64,000 nt of DNA, taken from contig NZ_JBBVGT010000002.1 of assembly GCF_042159835.1 (NCBI RefSeq), forward strand, positions 124,001 through 188,000, written 5' to 3'. Position numbers and translations under genes: made by a program. The stretch's first letter is position 1, and each line of letters starts with the position of its first letter. Shown here one piece after another: positions 44,583 through 53,578 of the stretch. The notes under the pieces were generated by a model, which saw nothing but the letters and a program-made list of their open reading frames with translations, made no database searches and was not told the DNA's origin. The stretch is from Albibacterium profundi (GTDB lineage: Bacteria > Bacteroidota > Bacteroidia > Sphingobacteriales > Sphingobacteriaceae).

Positions 44583-45715
44583 TATCTGAGCCCACTTATC
44601 TAGCCGCAAAGATGGTTTCCTCTGCTTTGGAGGACCACTTTGCGCAACAGATCCTGCCTGGCGAAAAGACCAAGAGAAATCCTTTAGCACCTGATCAGTT
44701 TGTAATTGAAGGCATTATTGATAGTGCTTTTTGGGCTAGTCTGCGACATGAAGAAGGTTATGTGCCTAAGATATCTTTGGCTTTTCTCCCTCCAACGGTC
44801 GGTGAAGACAATTTAATATTTTCTGATAATCAGCGGTTAACACCGCATAACTTGGTTAAATTATCACCAGCAGTCATACGCCCTGGGGTTCATTTAGGGA
44901 TATGGAAAGATGATGATAATTTATTCATCTGGGGGACAACGCACCGTGTCCCAGCTTCTTGCTTTGTTCTGGAGGTAATTGAGGCGGGCTTACTCATTGT
45001 TAAGCAAAAAAACATTGATATCGGTGCTAAGTTCATTAATATCGCGATGTTGAGAGGTAATCAGATTAAATTGGTAGATGAGAAACAGTGGGGACTTTTT
45101 AATGATCGTCCTGATATATTGACCGCTCTATTGGGTTTTCCGGTTTCGCCAGAACAAGGTGAAAACGCCAACATCTTGGTCGAATTTGCACTAGCTATGC
45201 GACGGCACGGACGTGGTGCTTTGATGCTGATTGTTCCAAATCATCATGATCTTTGGTTGAAGTCTATTGTCCAGCCTATAAGTTATCAATTTGATCCTCC
45301 CTATTCTGTCATCCCAGATACACTGGAGTCTGATGATAGTACATTAACGAATGGGTATCAGGGACGACTCAGACGTTCGATCGACTCAATAGCTGGTTTT
45401 ACAGCTGTAGATGGTGCGACCGTCGTTACACGCAATCATCGGCTTTTAGCCTTTGGTGCGAAGGTAGCACGAATGGATGGACGAAAGCCCGTTAAACAAA
45501 TTTTATACTCGGAACCCACTACCGGCGGGAAGCGAGAACTCCGCAGCATTGGCGATCTTGGGGGAACGCGACATTTGGCTGCCGCCCAGTTTGCATACGA
45601 TCAACACGATGCTTTAGCGATGGTTGCGTCGCAAGATGGGTATTTTACAGTTTTTGCTTGGTCTGATGAACTTGAAATTGTCCATGCTCATCGAATTGAT
45701 ATGCTCTTGATGTAA
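44579..45715 (+). CDS. Protein with DACNV-like sensor and divergent DisA_N (diadenylate cyclase) domain
   Basis: A 378-residue cytoplasmic protein, no signal or membrane segment. Residues about 1-250 are a separate domain that I compare with the DACNV sensor domain described next to DisA_N cyclases. Residues about 260-378 show the DAC pattern: D278-G-A in FTAVDGATVVTRNHRLLAFGAK and T330-R-H-L in GGTRHLAAAQFAYDQHDALA, then VASQDGYFTVFAW. In c-di-AMP cyclases the motifs are DGA and RHR with a later Ser-Glu; here the second Arg is Leu (L333) and Glu is Gln. So it may make a cyclic dinucleotide, or only bind nucleotides. Start is fixed by the ATGA overlap with yegP. Terminal gene of a two-gene operon. 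Confidence 0.75.
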   Translation: MISEPTYLAAKMVSSALEDHFAQQILPGEKTKRNPLAPDQFVIEGIIDSAFWASLRHEEGYVPKISLAFLPPTVGEDNLIFSDNQRLTPHNLVKLSPAVIRPGVHLGIWKDDDNLFIWGTTHRVPASCFVLEVIEAGLLIVKQKNIDIGAKFINIAMLRGNQIKLVDEKQWGLFNDRPDILTALLGFPVSPEQGENANILVEFALAMRRHGRGALMLIVPNHHDLWLKSIVQPISYQFDPPYSVIPDTLESDDSTLTNGYQGRLRRSIDSIAGFTAVDGATVVTRNHRLLAFGAKVARMDGRKPVKQILYSEPTTGGKRELRSIGDLGGTRHLAAAQFAYDQHDALAMVASQDGYFTVFAWSDELEIVHAHRIDMLLM

Positions 45716-45815
45716 AAAGCCCCCATCTGCCGAAATGGACGAAAAGAAAACCATTCCAGCAAGCGAGAGCCTTAAACGACAACCTTACGTAAACTTGAGT
45801 ATTGTTCTTATGCTT

Positions 45816-46292
45816 TTATTTAAATACATAACGAAACCCAATTCCAAAACGTCCGGGAAGGAAGTCGCTACCACCATCATATAATGCCAGCCTAGGACGC
45901 CAATCGAACGACATAGCAAGCGGTGCATTGGTAATTTTATAATCGAGCCCCAAAGTCCCAATCAAGGAAATTTCCGAATCCGAATTGGCAAAAGAAATAG
46001 CGGGTCCAGCACCCAAATACCACTGAAGCCCGTTTGCACCGGATATGCCTTGATGATATTGATAAAGTCCTTGAATAGATGTAAAACTATCGTCAAAAAG
46101 CACAGCAGCTTCTACTGCACTATTGGCAGAGAAAAAATGCTTGATGTGTGGTCCTACCAAAGTAATCCCATCTCCGAAGTCAATCAATAATCCTCCGCCA
46201 GTTCTATACTGTGCTTGTGCATTACTAGATAACATAATAGCTGCGGAACAAATAAAAACAGCTACCCAATGTGTAATTTTTAATTTTTTCAT
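45816..46292 (-). CDS. Small outer-membrane beta-barrel protein
   Basis: A 158-residue protein with signal peptide ending NAQAQ and a C-terminal GRFGIGFRYVFK with terminal aromatic signature of outer-membrane barrels. Alternating strands (GITLVGPHIKHFFSANSAVE, LQWYLGAGPAISFAN) give about eight strands. Role unknown. It is divergent from the TPR histidine kinase, and may be its target. Confidence 0.75.
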   Translation of the reverse strand: MKKLKITHWVAVFICSAAIMLSSNAQAQYRTGGGLLIDFGDGITLVGPHIKHFFSANSAVEAAVLFDDSFTSIQGLYQYHQGISGANGLQWYLGAGPAISFANSDSEISLIGTLGLDYKITNAPLAMSFDWRPRLALYDGGSDFLPGRFGIGFRYVFK

Positions 46293-46317
46293 GGTTTGGT
46301 CTTTTGATTTAATATCA

Positions 46318-46325
46318 CAAATTTA
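46318..46325 (-). promoter_or_regulatory. Candidate -7 box of the small barrel gene
   Basis: Minus strand TAAATTTG, exact TAnnTTTG, 25 bases before the ATG at 46292. Confidence 0.45.
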
Positions 46326-46371
46326 GATGCTATACGACACTGCTACAATCCTGCGATTTAGGGAAATCTAC

Positions 46372-46389
46372 ATCCCCCTTTTTGGGGAT
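46372..46389. repeat. 6-bp stem ATCCCC/GGGGAT in the divergent gap
   Basis: Arms 46372-46377 and 46384-46389, loop of six, followed by TTTAGCTTTT. Terminator-like in shape but placed before the kinase gene, so possibly an attenuator or a chance hairpin. Confidence 0.3.
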
Positions 46390-46464
46390 TTTAGCTTTTA
46401 ACGCGCCGAAAGCTACGGAGCTATCAAAAAACCTTATAAATTTACTGGATAAACGACTTATACT

Positions 46465-48360
46465 TTGACAAAAATACTCGTCCATATTCTTTTACTGTTC
46501 AGCTGCTTGTCCGCATCCGCACAGAGCATCGATAGCTTGATGCGTTTAGCCGAACTCGAACAATCCGAGACAGAAAAAGCCAAATTGTTGTTGGAGATAT
46601 CGGACTACTGGTCGTATACCGACAGCACAAAAGCCCTCCGGTTTCTAAACCAAGCGAAGGAACTCGCTGAAGGCAATGACTACCTAGAAGCCGTTTCCAT
46701 TTTTTATGAAGCAGGGGTTTACTTCGATCACGATATTGAGCGATCACAGCGACTTTACATGAAAAGCGCTGAACTTTTGGCTAAGTTCAAAACAGAAGAA
46801 GCTTATGAATATAAAGCTAGGCTCTGGCATAATTATGCAACACTGGATCAAGTAAGTGGCAATGATCAGTCCTTCTTGGATATAACATTGAAATACTGCA
46901 TCCCTTATGCAGAGCGCTCTGGAAATAATATTTTGCTATCAGGTTATCTATCCGATGTAGGCATGGTCTTTTACAACCATAAAGCTTACGACAAGTCGAT
47001 CGACTACTACAACCAAGCTATCAATCTCCTGAGCAAAGAAAAGAACGACGGTGGCAATCTCCCTCGAGCGTATGTCAATATGGCTCAGTCTCAGATATAC
47101 CAGAATGAACTCAAGGGAGCTAAAGAGTCTTTGGACCACGCCTATACATTGCTGAAAGATTTTCCGGAGTCGAAAATCTTCGCATTTTACTATATGGTAA
47201 AATCGATGTATCATCGATATAATAAAGATGTAGAGCAGTCGCTTCAGAGCATCAATGAAGGTATTAAGCATGCGACCAAACTTCATGCGGACTATGACCT
47301 GTTAGGTCTTCAATATGAAAAGTATCAGGTTTACAAACTAGAGGGAAATTACACCGCGGCAAAAACCCAGCTAGAAAGTATTTTGGATAACAAAAAGTAT
47401 AGCGGCCTGACCAAAAATAAATTGGCTTTTTTAATTGAATTAGCGGGAGTTGAAAAAATGCTTGGTGATTACAGGCGTGCTTACGAGCTAATCGAAGAGC
47501 ATCGCTTATTGAGCGATACATTCCATGCTGAAAACACGCGTGCGAAGATAGCGAGGATGGAAGCCATGTACAGGACTTCCGAACAAGAGAAAGAGATTCT
47601 ACAGTTACAAAATAAACGTCGAATAGAATCGATGCTCTTATGGGGTAGTATCTTTTTTATCATCCTGCTCAGTTGCATTTTCTATTATGCATTGAGGCAA
47701 CGAAAGCGCCGTAACCAACAACAATTACATTCGTTCGAACAACAGCGCGAGATTGAAGTTGCCCATGCCCTAATGGAGGGTGAAGAACAAGAGCGATTGA
47801 GGCTGGCGCGTGATCTTCATGATGGTCTCGGAGGTATGATTACTGGGATTAAAATGAAACTAGACACAAAAGCGAGGATGATGGAAGATGAGGACCTAAC
47901 CAAAGCGGTAGAGCAGTTAGATAGCACACTTTTGGAATTACGACGGACGGCGAGAAATTTAATTCCTGAAAACCTATTGAAATATGGACTGGAAGATGCA
48001 TTAAAAGATTTCTGTCAGTCGCTTAATACAGAAGAAACTCAAATTACGTTTTATTGCAACAACCTATCGCCCATCCGTGATAAAAATACGCAGCTTGTAT
48101 TATATCATATTATGCTCGAGTTGGTGAACAATGCTATTCGTCATGCAGAAGCCACTCATATTTTATTACAATGTACTTTGGAGGGCGATTTGCTGCTCAT
48201 TGACGTAGAAGACGATGGTAAAGGTTTTGATCTGGAGACAACAAAACGTAACATGGGCCTGAATAATATTGAAATGAGAGTCGCCTACCTCGAGGGTAAA
48301 ATGAATATTGAATCGCAACGCGGTAAAGGAACCACAATAAGTATAGAGTGTCATATATGA
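46465..48360 (+). CDS. TPR sensor histidine kinase (HisKA_3, NarX/DesK class)
   Basis: A 631-residue kinase. It starts with TTG at 46465: a stop lies 15 bases upstream and the next Met is residue 26, after the signal peptide (TKILVHILLLFSCLSASAQ), so TTG is the only start that keeps the signal. Residues about 25-385 are periplasmic TPRs, then a membrane helix (SMLLWGSIFFIILLSCIFYY, about 391-411) and coiled coil. HisKA_3: phosphoacceptor H452 in RLARDLHDGLGG; HATPase: ELVNNAIRHAEA and DDGKGFD. It phosphorylates the LuxR-type partner, whose ATG overlaps the stop by four bases. Confidence 0.94.
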   Translation: MTKILVHILLLFSCLSASAQSIDSLMRLAELEQSETEKAKLLLEISDYWSYTDSTKALRFLNQAKELAEGNDYLEAVSIFYEAGVYFDHDIERSQRLYMKSAELLAKFKTEEAYEYKARLWHNYATLDQVSGNDQSFLDITLKYCIPYAERSGNNILLSGYLSDVGMVFYNHKAYDKSIDYYNQAINLLSKEKNDGGNLPRAYVNMAQSQIYQNELKGAKESLDHAYTLLKDFPESKIFAFYYMVKSMYHRYNKDVEQSLQSINEGIKHATKLHADYDLLGLQYEKYQVYKLEGNYTAAKTQLESILDNKKYSGLTKNKLAFLIELAGVEKMLGDYRRAYELIEEHRLLSDTFHAENTRAKIARMEAMYRTSEQEKEILQLQNKRRIESMLLWGSIFFIILLSCIFYYALRQRKRRNQQQLHSFEQQREIEVAHALMEGEEQERLRLARDLHDGLGGMITGIKMKLDTKARMMEDEDLTKAVEQLDSTLLELRRTARNLIPENLLKYGLEDALKDFCQSLNTEETQITFYCNNLSPIRDKNTQLVLYHIMLELVNNAIRHAEATHILLQCTLEGDLLLIDVEDDGKGFDLETTKRNMGLNNIEMRVAYLEGKMNIESQRGKGTTISIECHI

Positions 48361-48986
48361 AAAAGATCCGAATCATAATCTGTGATGACCATCCGCTCAT
48401 AACGGAAGGAATACACAGCTTTATAGTCCAGAAAGAAGACATGGAAGTGGTTGCCACAGCAAATAGCGGTGCCGAATTAATGGATGTTCTGCAAAAAAAG
48501 CATGCTGACATTTTATTGCTTGATGTTAATCTGCCTGATGACAATGGGGTCGATTTATGCGTGGAGGTTAAAAAGCAATATCCAGAGATGAAGATTTTAG
48601 GGCTCAGCAACTTCAACGAAAGGAGTGTTATTGTCCGGATGCTGAACAATGGTGCTTCAGGTTATTTAGTAAAAAGTGAATCGGTACAGGTAGTGGAGCA
48701 AGCCATACGTCATATCTACGAGGGTGGTGTATACTTTGGCAAAGAAGCTCAAAAAACGCTGACCTCATTAACAAAAACCGAATTATTGGAAATACCGCCG
48801 ATCACGAAACGCGAAAAGGAAGTACTCCAATACCTCGACGAAGGATTAACCTCACCAATGATTGCCGAAAAAATGTTTATTAGCTCGTTGACAGTCGACA
48901 GCCACCGGAAAAATTTATTGCGAAAATTTAACGTTAGTAAAACGATTAACCTCTTACAAAAGGCCAAAGAACTCGGGATTATCTAA
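48357..48986 (+). CDS. LuxR/NarL-type response regulator
   Basis: A 209-residue regulator from the ATG at 48357, which overlaps the kinase stop as ATGA. Receiver domain with D56 in ILLLDVNLPDDNG, acidic pair DD near 11-12 and Lys in GYLVKSE; C-terminal LuxR helix-turn-helix (TKREKEVLQYLDEGLTSPMI, SLTVDSHRKNLLRKFNV). It is phosphorylated by the kinase next door and regulates unknown targets; the divergent barrel gene is a candidate. Confidence 0.95.
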   Translation: MKKIRIIICDDHPLITEGIHSFIVQKEDMEVVATANSGAELMDVLQKKHADILLLDVNLPDDNGVDLCVEVKKQYPEMKILGLSNFNERSVIVRMLNNGASGYLVKSESVQVVEQAIRHIYEGGVYFGKEAQKTLTSLTKTELLEIPPITKREKEVLQYLDEGLTSPMIAEKMFISSLTVDSHRKNLLRKFNVSKTINLLQKAKELGII

Positions 48987-49041
48987 ACTTCTCTATGTGA
49001 TGTCCTTTTTCTTTTTTATATTCAATTAAAATTACATTGTT

Positions 49042-49458
49042 ATGACATATAGAAAGACACTCACTATCCTTATTCTTGTTGCATTCGGTTTCACATTGAG
49101 CGCTTTTATGCCAACAGAAAAACAAGCAGAGCAAGAATACAGAGCTGAAAACTTAAAGGTTCTACCTAAAGACATTACCAAAGATGAGCTAGATGAAGTC
49201 ATGGACGGATTCAAAGTGGCATTGGGCGTAAAATGTGGTCATTGCCATGCACCAAGGACCGACGATCCTTCGAAACTTGACTTTGCCAGCGATGCAAAGA
49301 TTGAGAAAGAGATTGCACGAAAAATGATGAAGATGACAGCAAAGATCAATAAAAAGTATTTCCATCGAGTTGACGAGAAAGGCATTATGGCTAATATTTC
49401 TTGCATGACCTGTCATAATGGAAATACCAAACCCGAAATACTAGCTATTCAAAAGTAA
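49042..49458 (+). CDS. Dihaem cytochrome c, exported
   Basis: A 138-residue protein with N-terminal signal or anchor (TLTILILVAFGFTLSAFMP). Two haem sites: CGHCH (C65, C68, H69) and CMTCH (C121, C124, H125). Spacing and sequence resemble the photosynthetic-reaction-centre-cytochrome-like c-type cytochromes of Bacteroidota, though no photosynthesis is implied. It would carry electrons in the periplasm. Convergent with DUF1080 gene; 53 bases between ends. Partner oxidoreductases are not in the window, but the Gfo/Idh and phosphatase genes lie nearby. Confidence 0.9.
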   Translation: MTYRKTLTILILVAFGFTLSAFMPTEKQAEQEYRAENLKVLPKDITKDELDEVMDGFKVALGVKCGHCHAPRTDDPSKLDFASDAKIEKEIARKMMKMTAKINKKYFHRVDEKGIMANISCMTCHNGNTKPEILAIQK

Positions 49459-49499
49459 TCCTCTTGTGAGCTTTTTCTTTCGCAGGAAGTGATCCTTAG

Positions 49500-49528
49500 A
49501 GCAGAGGTAAATTTAGTTTATCTCTGCT
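49500..49528. terminator. Hairpin between converging genes
   Basis: 12-bp arms 49500-49511 and 49517-49528 with one G-T pair, five-base loop. It spans the DUF1080 stop. No strong T-run, so only a possible bidirectional terminator. Confidence 0.4.
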
Positions 49529-50262
49529 GCTATCTGCTCTGCAGATGTCACACCAGCTGGTAATTTAATCACCTTCAGATTCCGGAAATGGATTTCAGCG
49601 CCTTCTGATTCGAGGCAGAGATAACCTTTTTTAATGGTCGACTGGCTAATACCGTTAACAAACTTACCATTAACGGAAAGCTTGATCGTTCCATCGACAC
49701 ATATCACTTCGTAGGTGTTCCATTCGCCTTTTCCTTTCGCACGATTTTCAATCGATTTGCTACGTTCACCGCGTGGGTTATCTGGGATAGTTTGCACCCC
49801 TCCCACTCCAAAAAGTTCACCATGCACATAAGCAATTGGGGGCTTTACTCCATCACGTATGTTTTGATTTACCCAATCTAATTCCAACATCTGAACTTCA
49901 ACACCACCTGGCAAGCGATTTTCGCCGGGTTTCGCATCGCTCCATACGAACATACCAGAATTTCCTCCGGCTTCCATATGTCGCCATTCGACATGAATAA
50001 TGAAATTTTCATACTGCTCAGCCGAACGCATGACGCCAATAGGTAGTCCTTCACAGATAAGCAGGTCATCTTCAATCCGCCAAGTTTCCGGCGTTGTATT
50101 CACATCAATCCATTGAATTGTTTTGCCTTCATTCACATCCCCGGCCAAAAGATCATAATAATCAATTTCAGTTCCAAATTGAATGCTAGAACTTTGCGCG
50201 AAAGCGCTATGTACTGTACCTAGTAAAAACAGAAGTACAGCAGTACACAATCGTGTTTTCAT
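49513..50262 (-). CDS. DUF1080 (3-keto-disaccharide hydrolase) protein
   Basis: A 249-residue exported protein (signal 1-23). The beta-sandwich DUF1080 domain fills it: WRIEDDLLICEGLPIGVMRS, HVEWRHMEAGGNSGMFVWSD, VQMLELDW and LCLESEGAEIHFRN. The family hydrolyses or eliminates 3-keto-glycosides. It is directly behind (18 bases) a Gfo/Idh/MocA oxidoreductase, the enzyme that would make the 3-keto sugar, so the pair makes sense as a short pathway. Likely in the periplasm. Confidence 0.9.
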   Translation of the reverse strand: MKTRLCTAVLLFLLGTVHSAFAQSSSIQFGTEIDYYDLLAGDVNEGKTIQWIDVNTTPETWRIEDDLLICEGLPIGVMRSAEQYENFIIHVEWRHMEAGGNSGMFVWSDAKPGENRLPGGVEVQMLELDWVNQNIRDGVKPPIAYVHGELFGVGGVQTIPDNPRGERSKSIENRAKGKGEWNTYEVICVDGTIKLSVNGKFVNGISQSTIKKGYLCLESEGAEIHFRNLKVIKLPAGVTSAEQIAAEIN

Positions 50263-50280
50263 AATTTGAATCGGTTAACT

Positions 50281-51591
50281 TTAGCTTATTTTCGTCACGC
50301 CGGGAACGGCAATTGGAGGCATATCAATCTTCAGATCCCAGGTATAGCTGGCAACATCAGGACCTAAGGTTTTTGGAGAGTTCAACGCATCTTCATAAGT
50401 AATTAACTGCCCGGTATAGCCGACCATCCGGCCCCATATAGCTAACAGCGTACTATTAGACATAAAATCACCATCGTTAATCGGCTTTCCATTTCTTATG
50501 GATGCGAAAAGCTCATCATGCTGGGTTTGATACATATTGTTTCTAGGACCAGTATATTTCCAGGGACTCTGCCCGGTAATTTCATATTGGCTGCCGATAT
50601 TTACAAGAGCACTTCCCGTCGTACCCATCACGTCAACGCTATTTCGGTTCGTTGTACCAGCCTGCTGACGCGTAAAATGGTAACCCTTAGCACCATTAGC
50701 GTATTCAAATTCTACAGCGAAGTGATCATAGATATTTCCATATTTTGGATCGACACGTACCTGACGTCCTCCAGTACCAATGGCTTTGATTGGCATGACA
50801 TCACCCATAGCCCAAGACATCATATCCAAACTATGCACGGCTTGTTCTACAATAAAATCGCCTGACAACCAATTGTAATAATACCAGTTTCTCATCTGAT
50901 AAGTCATATCCGTCCAATCAGACTCACGAGGAAAATACCAAGCCTCGCCACCGTTACGAAACGTTGTAACTGCCTTTATATCGCCGACACTTCCATCTAA
51001 TACTTTTGTAAAGACTGCTCTATTGGAATTGTCATAACGAAAACAGAACCCCGACACGAGTGACAGGTTTTTCTCTTTAGCTTTTTTAGATAATTCTATC
51101 ACCTTTCTTACGCCTGGAGCATCTACGGCTACAGGCTTTTCGCAGAAAATGTGCTTATTTGCGTTGACCGCCGCTTCTAAGTGGAGTGGGCGAAATCCGG
51201 GCGGCGCCGTCAATAACACAACGTCGACACCGGAATCAATTACTTTTTGGTAAGCGTCAAAACCGATAAACCTCTTCGCTTTATCAACTTTAAGTTGTTT
51301 TGGATTTATTTTTTCTAAAGATGCATACGACTCATCCAACCTATCGGGAAACACATCACCCATAGCGGTAAGTTCGACATTTGGGTCAGCCTTCATGGCT
51401 TGTGCTGCCGCGCCGGTACCACGCCCCCCGCATCCAATCAAACCAACTTTAATTACTGATCTCTGCGATGCGAACGTTGATGCAGAAGCGGCAAGCGGAC
51501 TCGCTAAAGAACTACCTAACAATACCAGTCCGGAGTTTTTAAGAAAGGTTCTTCTATTTGATTGGTGAAAGCTGTTTGTCTTTTTATGCAT
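50281..51591 (-). CDS. Gfo/Idh/MocA family oxidoreductase, Tat-exported
   Basis: A 436-residue NAD(P)-dependent sugar oxidoreductase. The N-terminus has a twin-arginine signal (SNRRTFLKNSGLVLLG), so it is folded with cofactor before export. Rossmann motif GLIGCGGRGTG (50-60) and the catalytic EKPVAVD are present. It probably oxidises a glycoside at C3. Pairing with DUF1080 downstream supports this. A similar Tat start in the phosphatase upstream suggests a shared location. Start is the ATG at 51589-51591. Confidence 0.92.
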   Translation of the reverse strand: MHKKTNSFHQSNRRTFLKNSGLVLLGSSLASPLAASASTFASQRSVIKVGLIGCGGRGTGAAAQAMKADPNVELTAMGDVFPDRLDESYASLEKINPKQLKVDKAKRFIGFDAYQKVIDSGVDVVLLTAPPGFRPLHLEAAVNANKHIFCEKPVAVDAPGVRKVIELSKKAKEKNLSLVSGFCFRYDNSNRAVFTKVLDGSVGDIKAVTTFRNGGEAWYFPRESDWTDMTYQMRNWYYYNWLSGDFIVEQAVHSLDMMSWAMGDVMPIKAIGTGGRQVRVDPKYGNIYDHFAVEFEYANGAKGYHFTRQQAGTTNRNSVDVMGTTGSALVNIGSQYEITGQSPWKYTGPRNNMYQTQHDELFASIRNGKPINDGDFMSNSTLLAIWGRMVGYTGQLITYEDALNSPKTLGPDVASYTWDLKIDMPPIAVPGVTKIS

Positions 51592-51626
51592 ATTTATATT
51601 TTAAAACTGATTTTTAAATCTTTTTC

Positions 51627-53027
51627 CTAAGCCCTCGGCGCATTCACGGCGGTTGCATCGAGCATAAAGTTATGCAAATCAATGTTTTTTACAAATTGTG
51701 GAAGTTGATCGGCACCTGGACCGTACATCATTAGCTCGACAAAATCAGACGAATGTCCTGTTGAGCCAAAGGCTACTCCAGTATATTTCGATGCGATTCG
51801 TGCAAAAACATCAACCGGTACGCTTTTGGCGTTCGCTCCCTGATAGTAACGCAATATCTCTTGGGCTTCTTCTTGATTTATCGCAAAACCCTGTGCAGCA
51901 TGAATGTGATCAATCAACTTAGAAGGTGTATAATCTGGTTTAATACGGTTGATCACCCAGTTATTACTTTGTTTAACTGTCTGCAATAGGTCAAACTTTT
52001 TATCACTCGAAAACAAACCAGGGTTTCCATTACCATGGTCTGTTGTGATTATAACAAGTGTTTCACCGTCTTTCTCAGCAAAGTCGATCACATCAGCTAT
52101 TGCTTCATCGAAAGCGATTTGTTCGTAAATCAATGCCGGAGCATCGTTAGCATGAGCGGCCCAATCAACCGCGCCGCCTTCAATTTGCATGACAAAGCCA
52201 TCTTTATTTTGGCTTAAACGCCTTATTGCGGCTCTAGTCATTTCAGCCAAACTCGGAATACGGTTTGTTAAATCTTTGCTTGATTGTACATCCACCACAT
52301 AAGGGAGACCTCCCTTATGAAAAACTCCTAAGAGCGGCGACCCCGACGTAGATGAAAGCCCTTGAAGCTCTCTCCTGCTTTTTACGATGGTATATCCTTT
52401 CTGTGCGAATTTCTGGAATAGATCTACCGCATCTTTTCTATCCTCTTTACTGAAAAATTCAGTTCCAGCACCCATCATCACGTCAAATTCAAGTTTCAAG
52501 TATTCTTCGGCTATAATAGGTTGATCATTTCGGCTAGCGACATTTACACAGAATCCTGCCGGAGTAGCATGCGTTATCGGCACACTGGTTACGCAACCGA
52601 CCGATTTACCAGCCTCCTTAAACTTTTGTAAAATAGGTTTATTGAATGAACCATCGGGATTTACATTCAAAGCGCCGTTATTTACACGAACTCCACCACC
52701 CCAGGAAGAACTCCCAGCTGCAGAATCTGTTACTAATGCGTTAGCCGAAGCTGTGTCCATCAATGCTCGGTTAACAGTTCCCTTATTATAAAGCGACATC
52801 CAATTAGATGATCTTCCTTCTTTACGCCGGAGCATCAAATCAGCTAACGTGAGGGTTCCCATACTCATCCCATCGCTGACCATAAATATGATATTTTTGG
52901 CTCGCTTCCCTTGCTTGGGCAAATTGCTATGTCGACTATTATCTCCGGCCAACAGATCAAACGGTGAAAGTAAACCAGCACCAGCTGCAATCAGCGATCC
53001 TTTTTTAAAAAACGTTCTTCTTTTCAT
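51627..53027 (-). CDS. Alkaline phosphatase, Tat-exported
   Basis: A 466-residue alkaline phosphatase from the ATG at 53025-53027 (MKRRTFFKKGSLIAAGAGLL, twin Arg). Metal and catalytic residues: D52 in MVSDGMSMGTL, nucleophile S102 in ALVTDSAAGSS, TTDHGNGN and TGHSSDFVELMM. It frees phosphate from organic phosphates in the periplasm. A longer start in the same frame would put residues before the Tat motif and is rejected. 35 bases separate it from the Gfo/Idh gene, so possibly the head of that operon. Confidence 0.93.
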   Translation of the reverse strand: MKRRTFFKKGSLIAAGAGLLSPFDLLAGDNSRHSNLPKQGKRAKNIIFMVSDGMSMGTLTLADLMLRRKEGRSSNWMSLYNKGTVNRALMDTASANALVTDSAAGSSSWGGGVRVNNGALNVNPDGSFNKPILQKFKEAGKSVGCVTSVPITHATPAGFCVNVASRNDQPIIAEEYLKLEFDVMMGAGTEFFSKEDRKDAVDLFQKFAQKGYTIVKSRRELQGLSSTSGSPLLGVFHKGGLPYVVDVQSSKDLTNRIPSLAEMTRAAIRRLSQNKDGFVMQIEGGAVDWAAHANDAPALIYEQIAFDEAIADVIDFAEKDGETLVIITTDHGNGNPGLFSSDKKFDLLQTVKQSNNWVINRIKPDYTPSKLIDHIHAAQGFAINQEEAQEILRYYQGANAKSVPVDVFARIASKYTGVAFGSTGHSSDFVELMMYGPGADQLPQFVKNIDLHNFMLDATAVNAPRA

Positions 53028-53158
53028 GTTAAAAATATTTTTATTACAATTTAGCACATAGTGAGGTTGCACATAGCTCCCTATGCGCAAAGATTGTTTA
53101 TTAGAATGAAGAGCTTGTTAACTGAATGTTAATGTAAGATGAAATAAGCTATATTAAC

Positions 53159-53359
53159 TTATTCTTCCGTTAATATCGCCGCTACGCGTCCAATTTGACC
53201 ATCCTCTAAGCGAACCTTAATACCCCGAGAATGTACTGGAGCGGATGTTAAAATGTCTTTTACTCTACCTTGTGTTTGCTTACCACTGTGTTGATCTTCT
53301 TTCCGAATAATAGCAACAGCTAATCCGGGATGAATATTTTTTCTATTTTGTCCGTTCAT
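53159..53359 (-). CDS. ywbE: YwbE family protein
   Basis: A 66-residue protein, complete: NIHPGLAVAIIRKEDQHSGK, TSAPVHSRGIKVRLEDGQIG and RVAAILTEE are the YwbE (DUF2196) blocks. Small beta-rich fold of unknown function. Single gene with its own -7 box. Confidence 0.93.
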   Translation of the reverse strand: MNGQNRKNIHPGLAVAIIRKEDQHSGKQTQGRVKDILTSAPVHSRGIKVRLEDGQIGRVAAILTEE

Positions 53360-53404
53360 AATCTATTTCCTTGGTTGTTCCTAGATATTAAAAATTCAGA
53401 ATAT

Positions 53405-53412
53405 CAAAAATA
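53405..53412 (-). promoter_or_regulatory. Candidate -7 box of ywbE
   Basis: Minus strand TATTTTTG, exact TAnnTTTG, 45 bases before the ATG. Confidence 0.4.
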
Positions 53413-53444
53413 TAAAAATTATCCGGATGTTTCCACGCTTTGTA

Positions 53445-53452
53445 TATGTTTG
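53445..53452 (+). promoter_or_regulatory. Candidate -7 box of the porin-like gene
   Basis: TATGTTTG, exact TAnnTTTG, about 127 bases before the ATG at 53579; the long leader is unexplained. Confidence 0.35.
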
Positions 53453-53578
53453 AGTACACATACAGTAAATTTATTCAAAAATTATGTTGCTGTAAATCAA
53501 CACAATACGAGACGGATGCAAATTTTGGCGTGACACTTGCAGAGAGCTTGGTGTTTTAAACAACAAAATTTAGAAACT

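Noticed and set aside
46372..46389. Terminator for an upstream gene
   Set aside because: No plus-strand gene precedes it; both neighbours start here, so it is kept only as a weak hairpin.
48197..48649. 150-residue ORF on the minus strand
   Set aside because: Antisense to the kinase and regulator genes; no family features.
49042..49458. Photosynthetic reaction-centre cytochrome
   Set aside because: Only resemblance in the two haem motifs; no other photosynthesis gene and only two haems.
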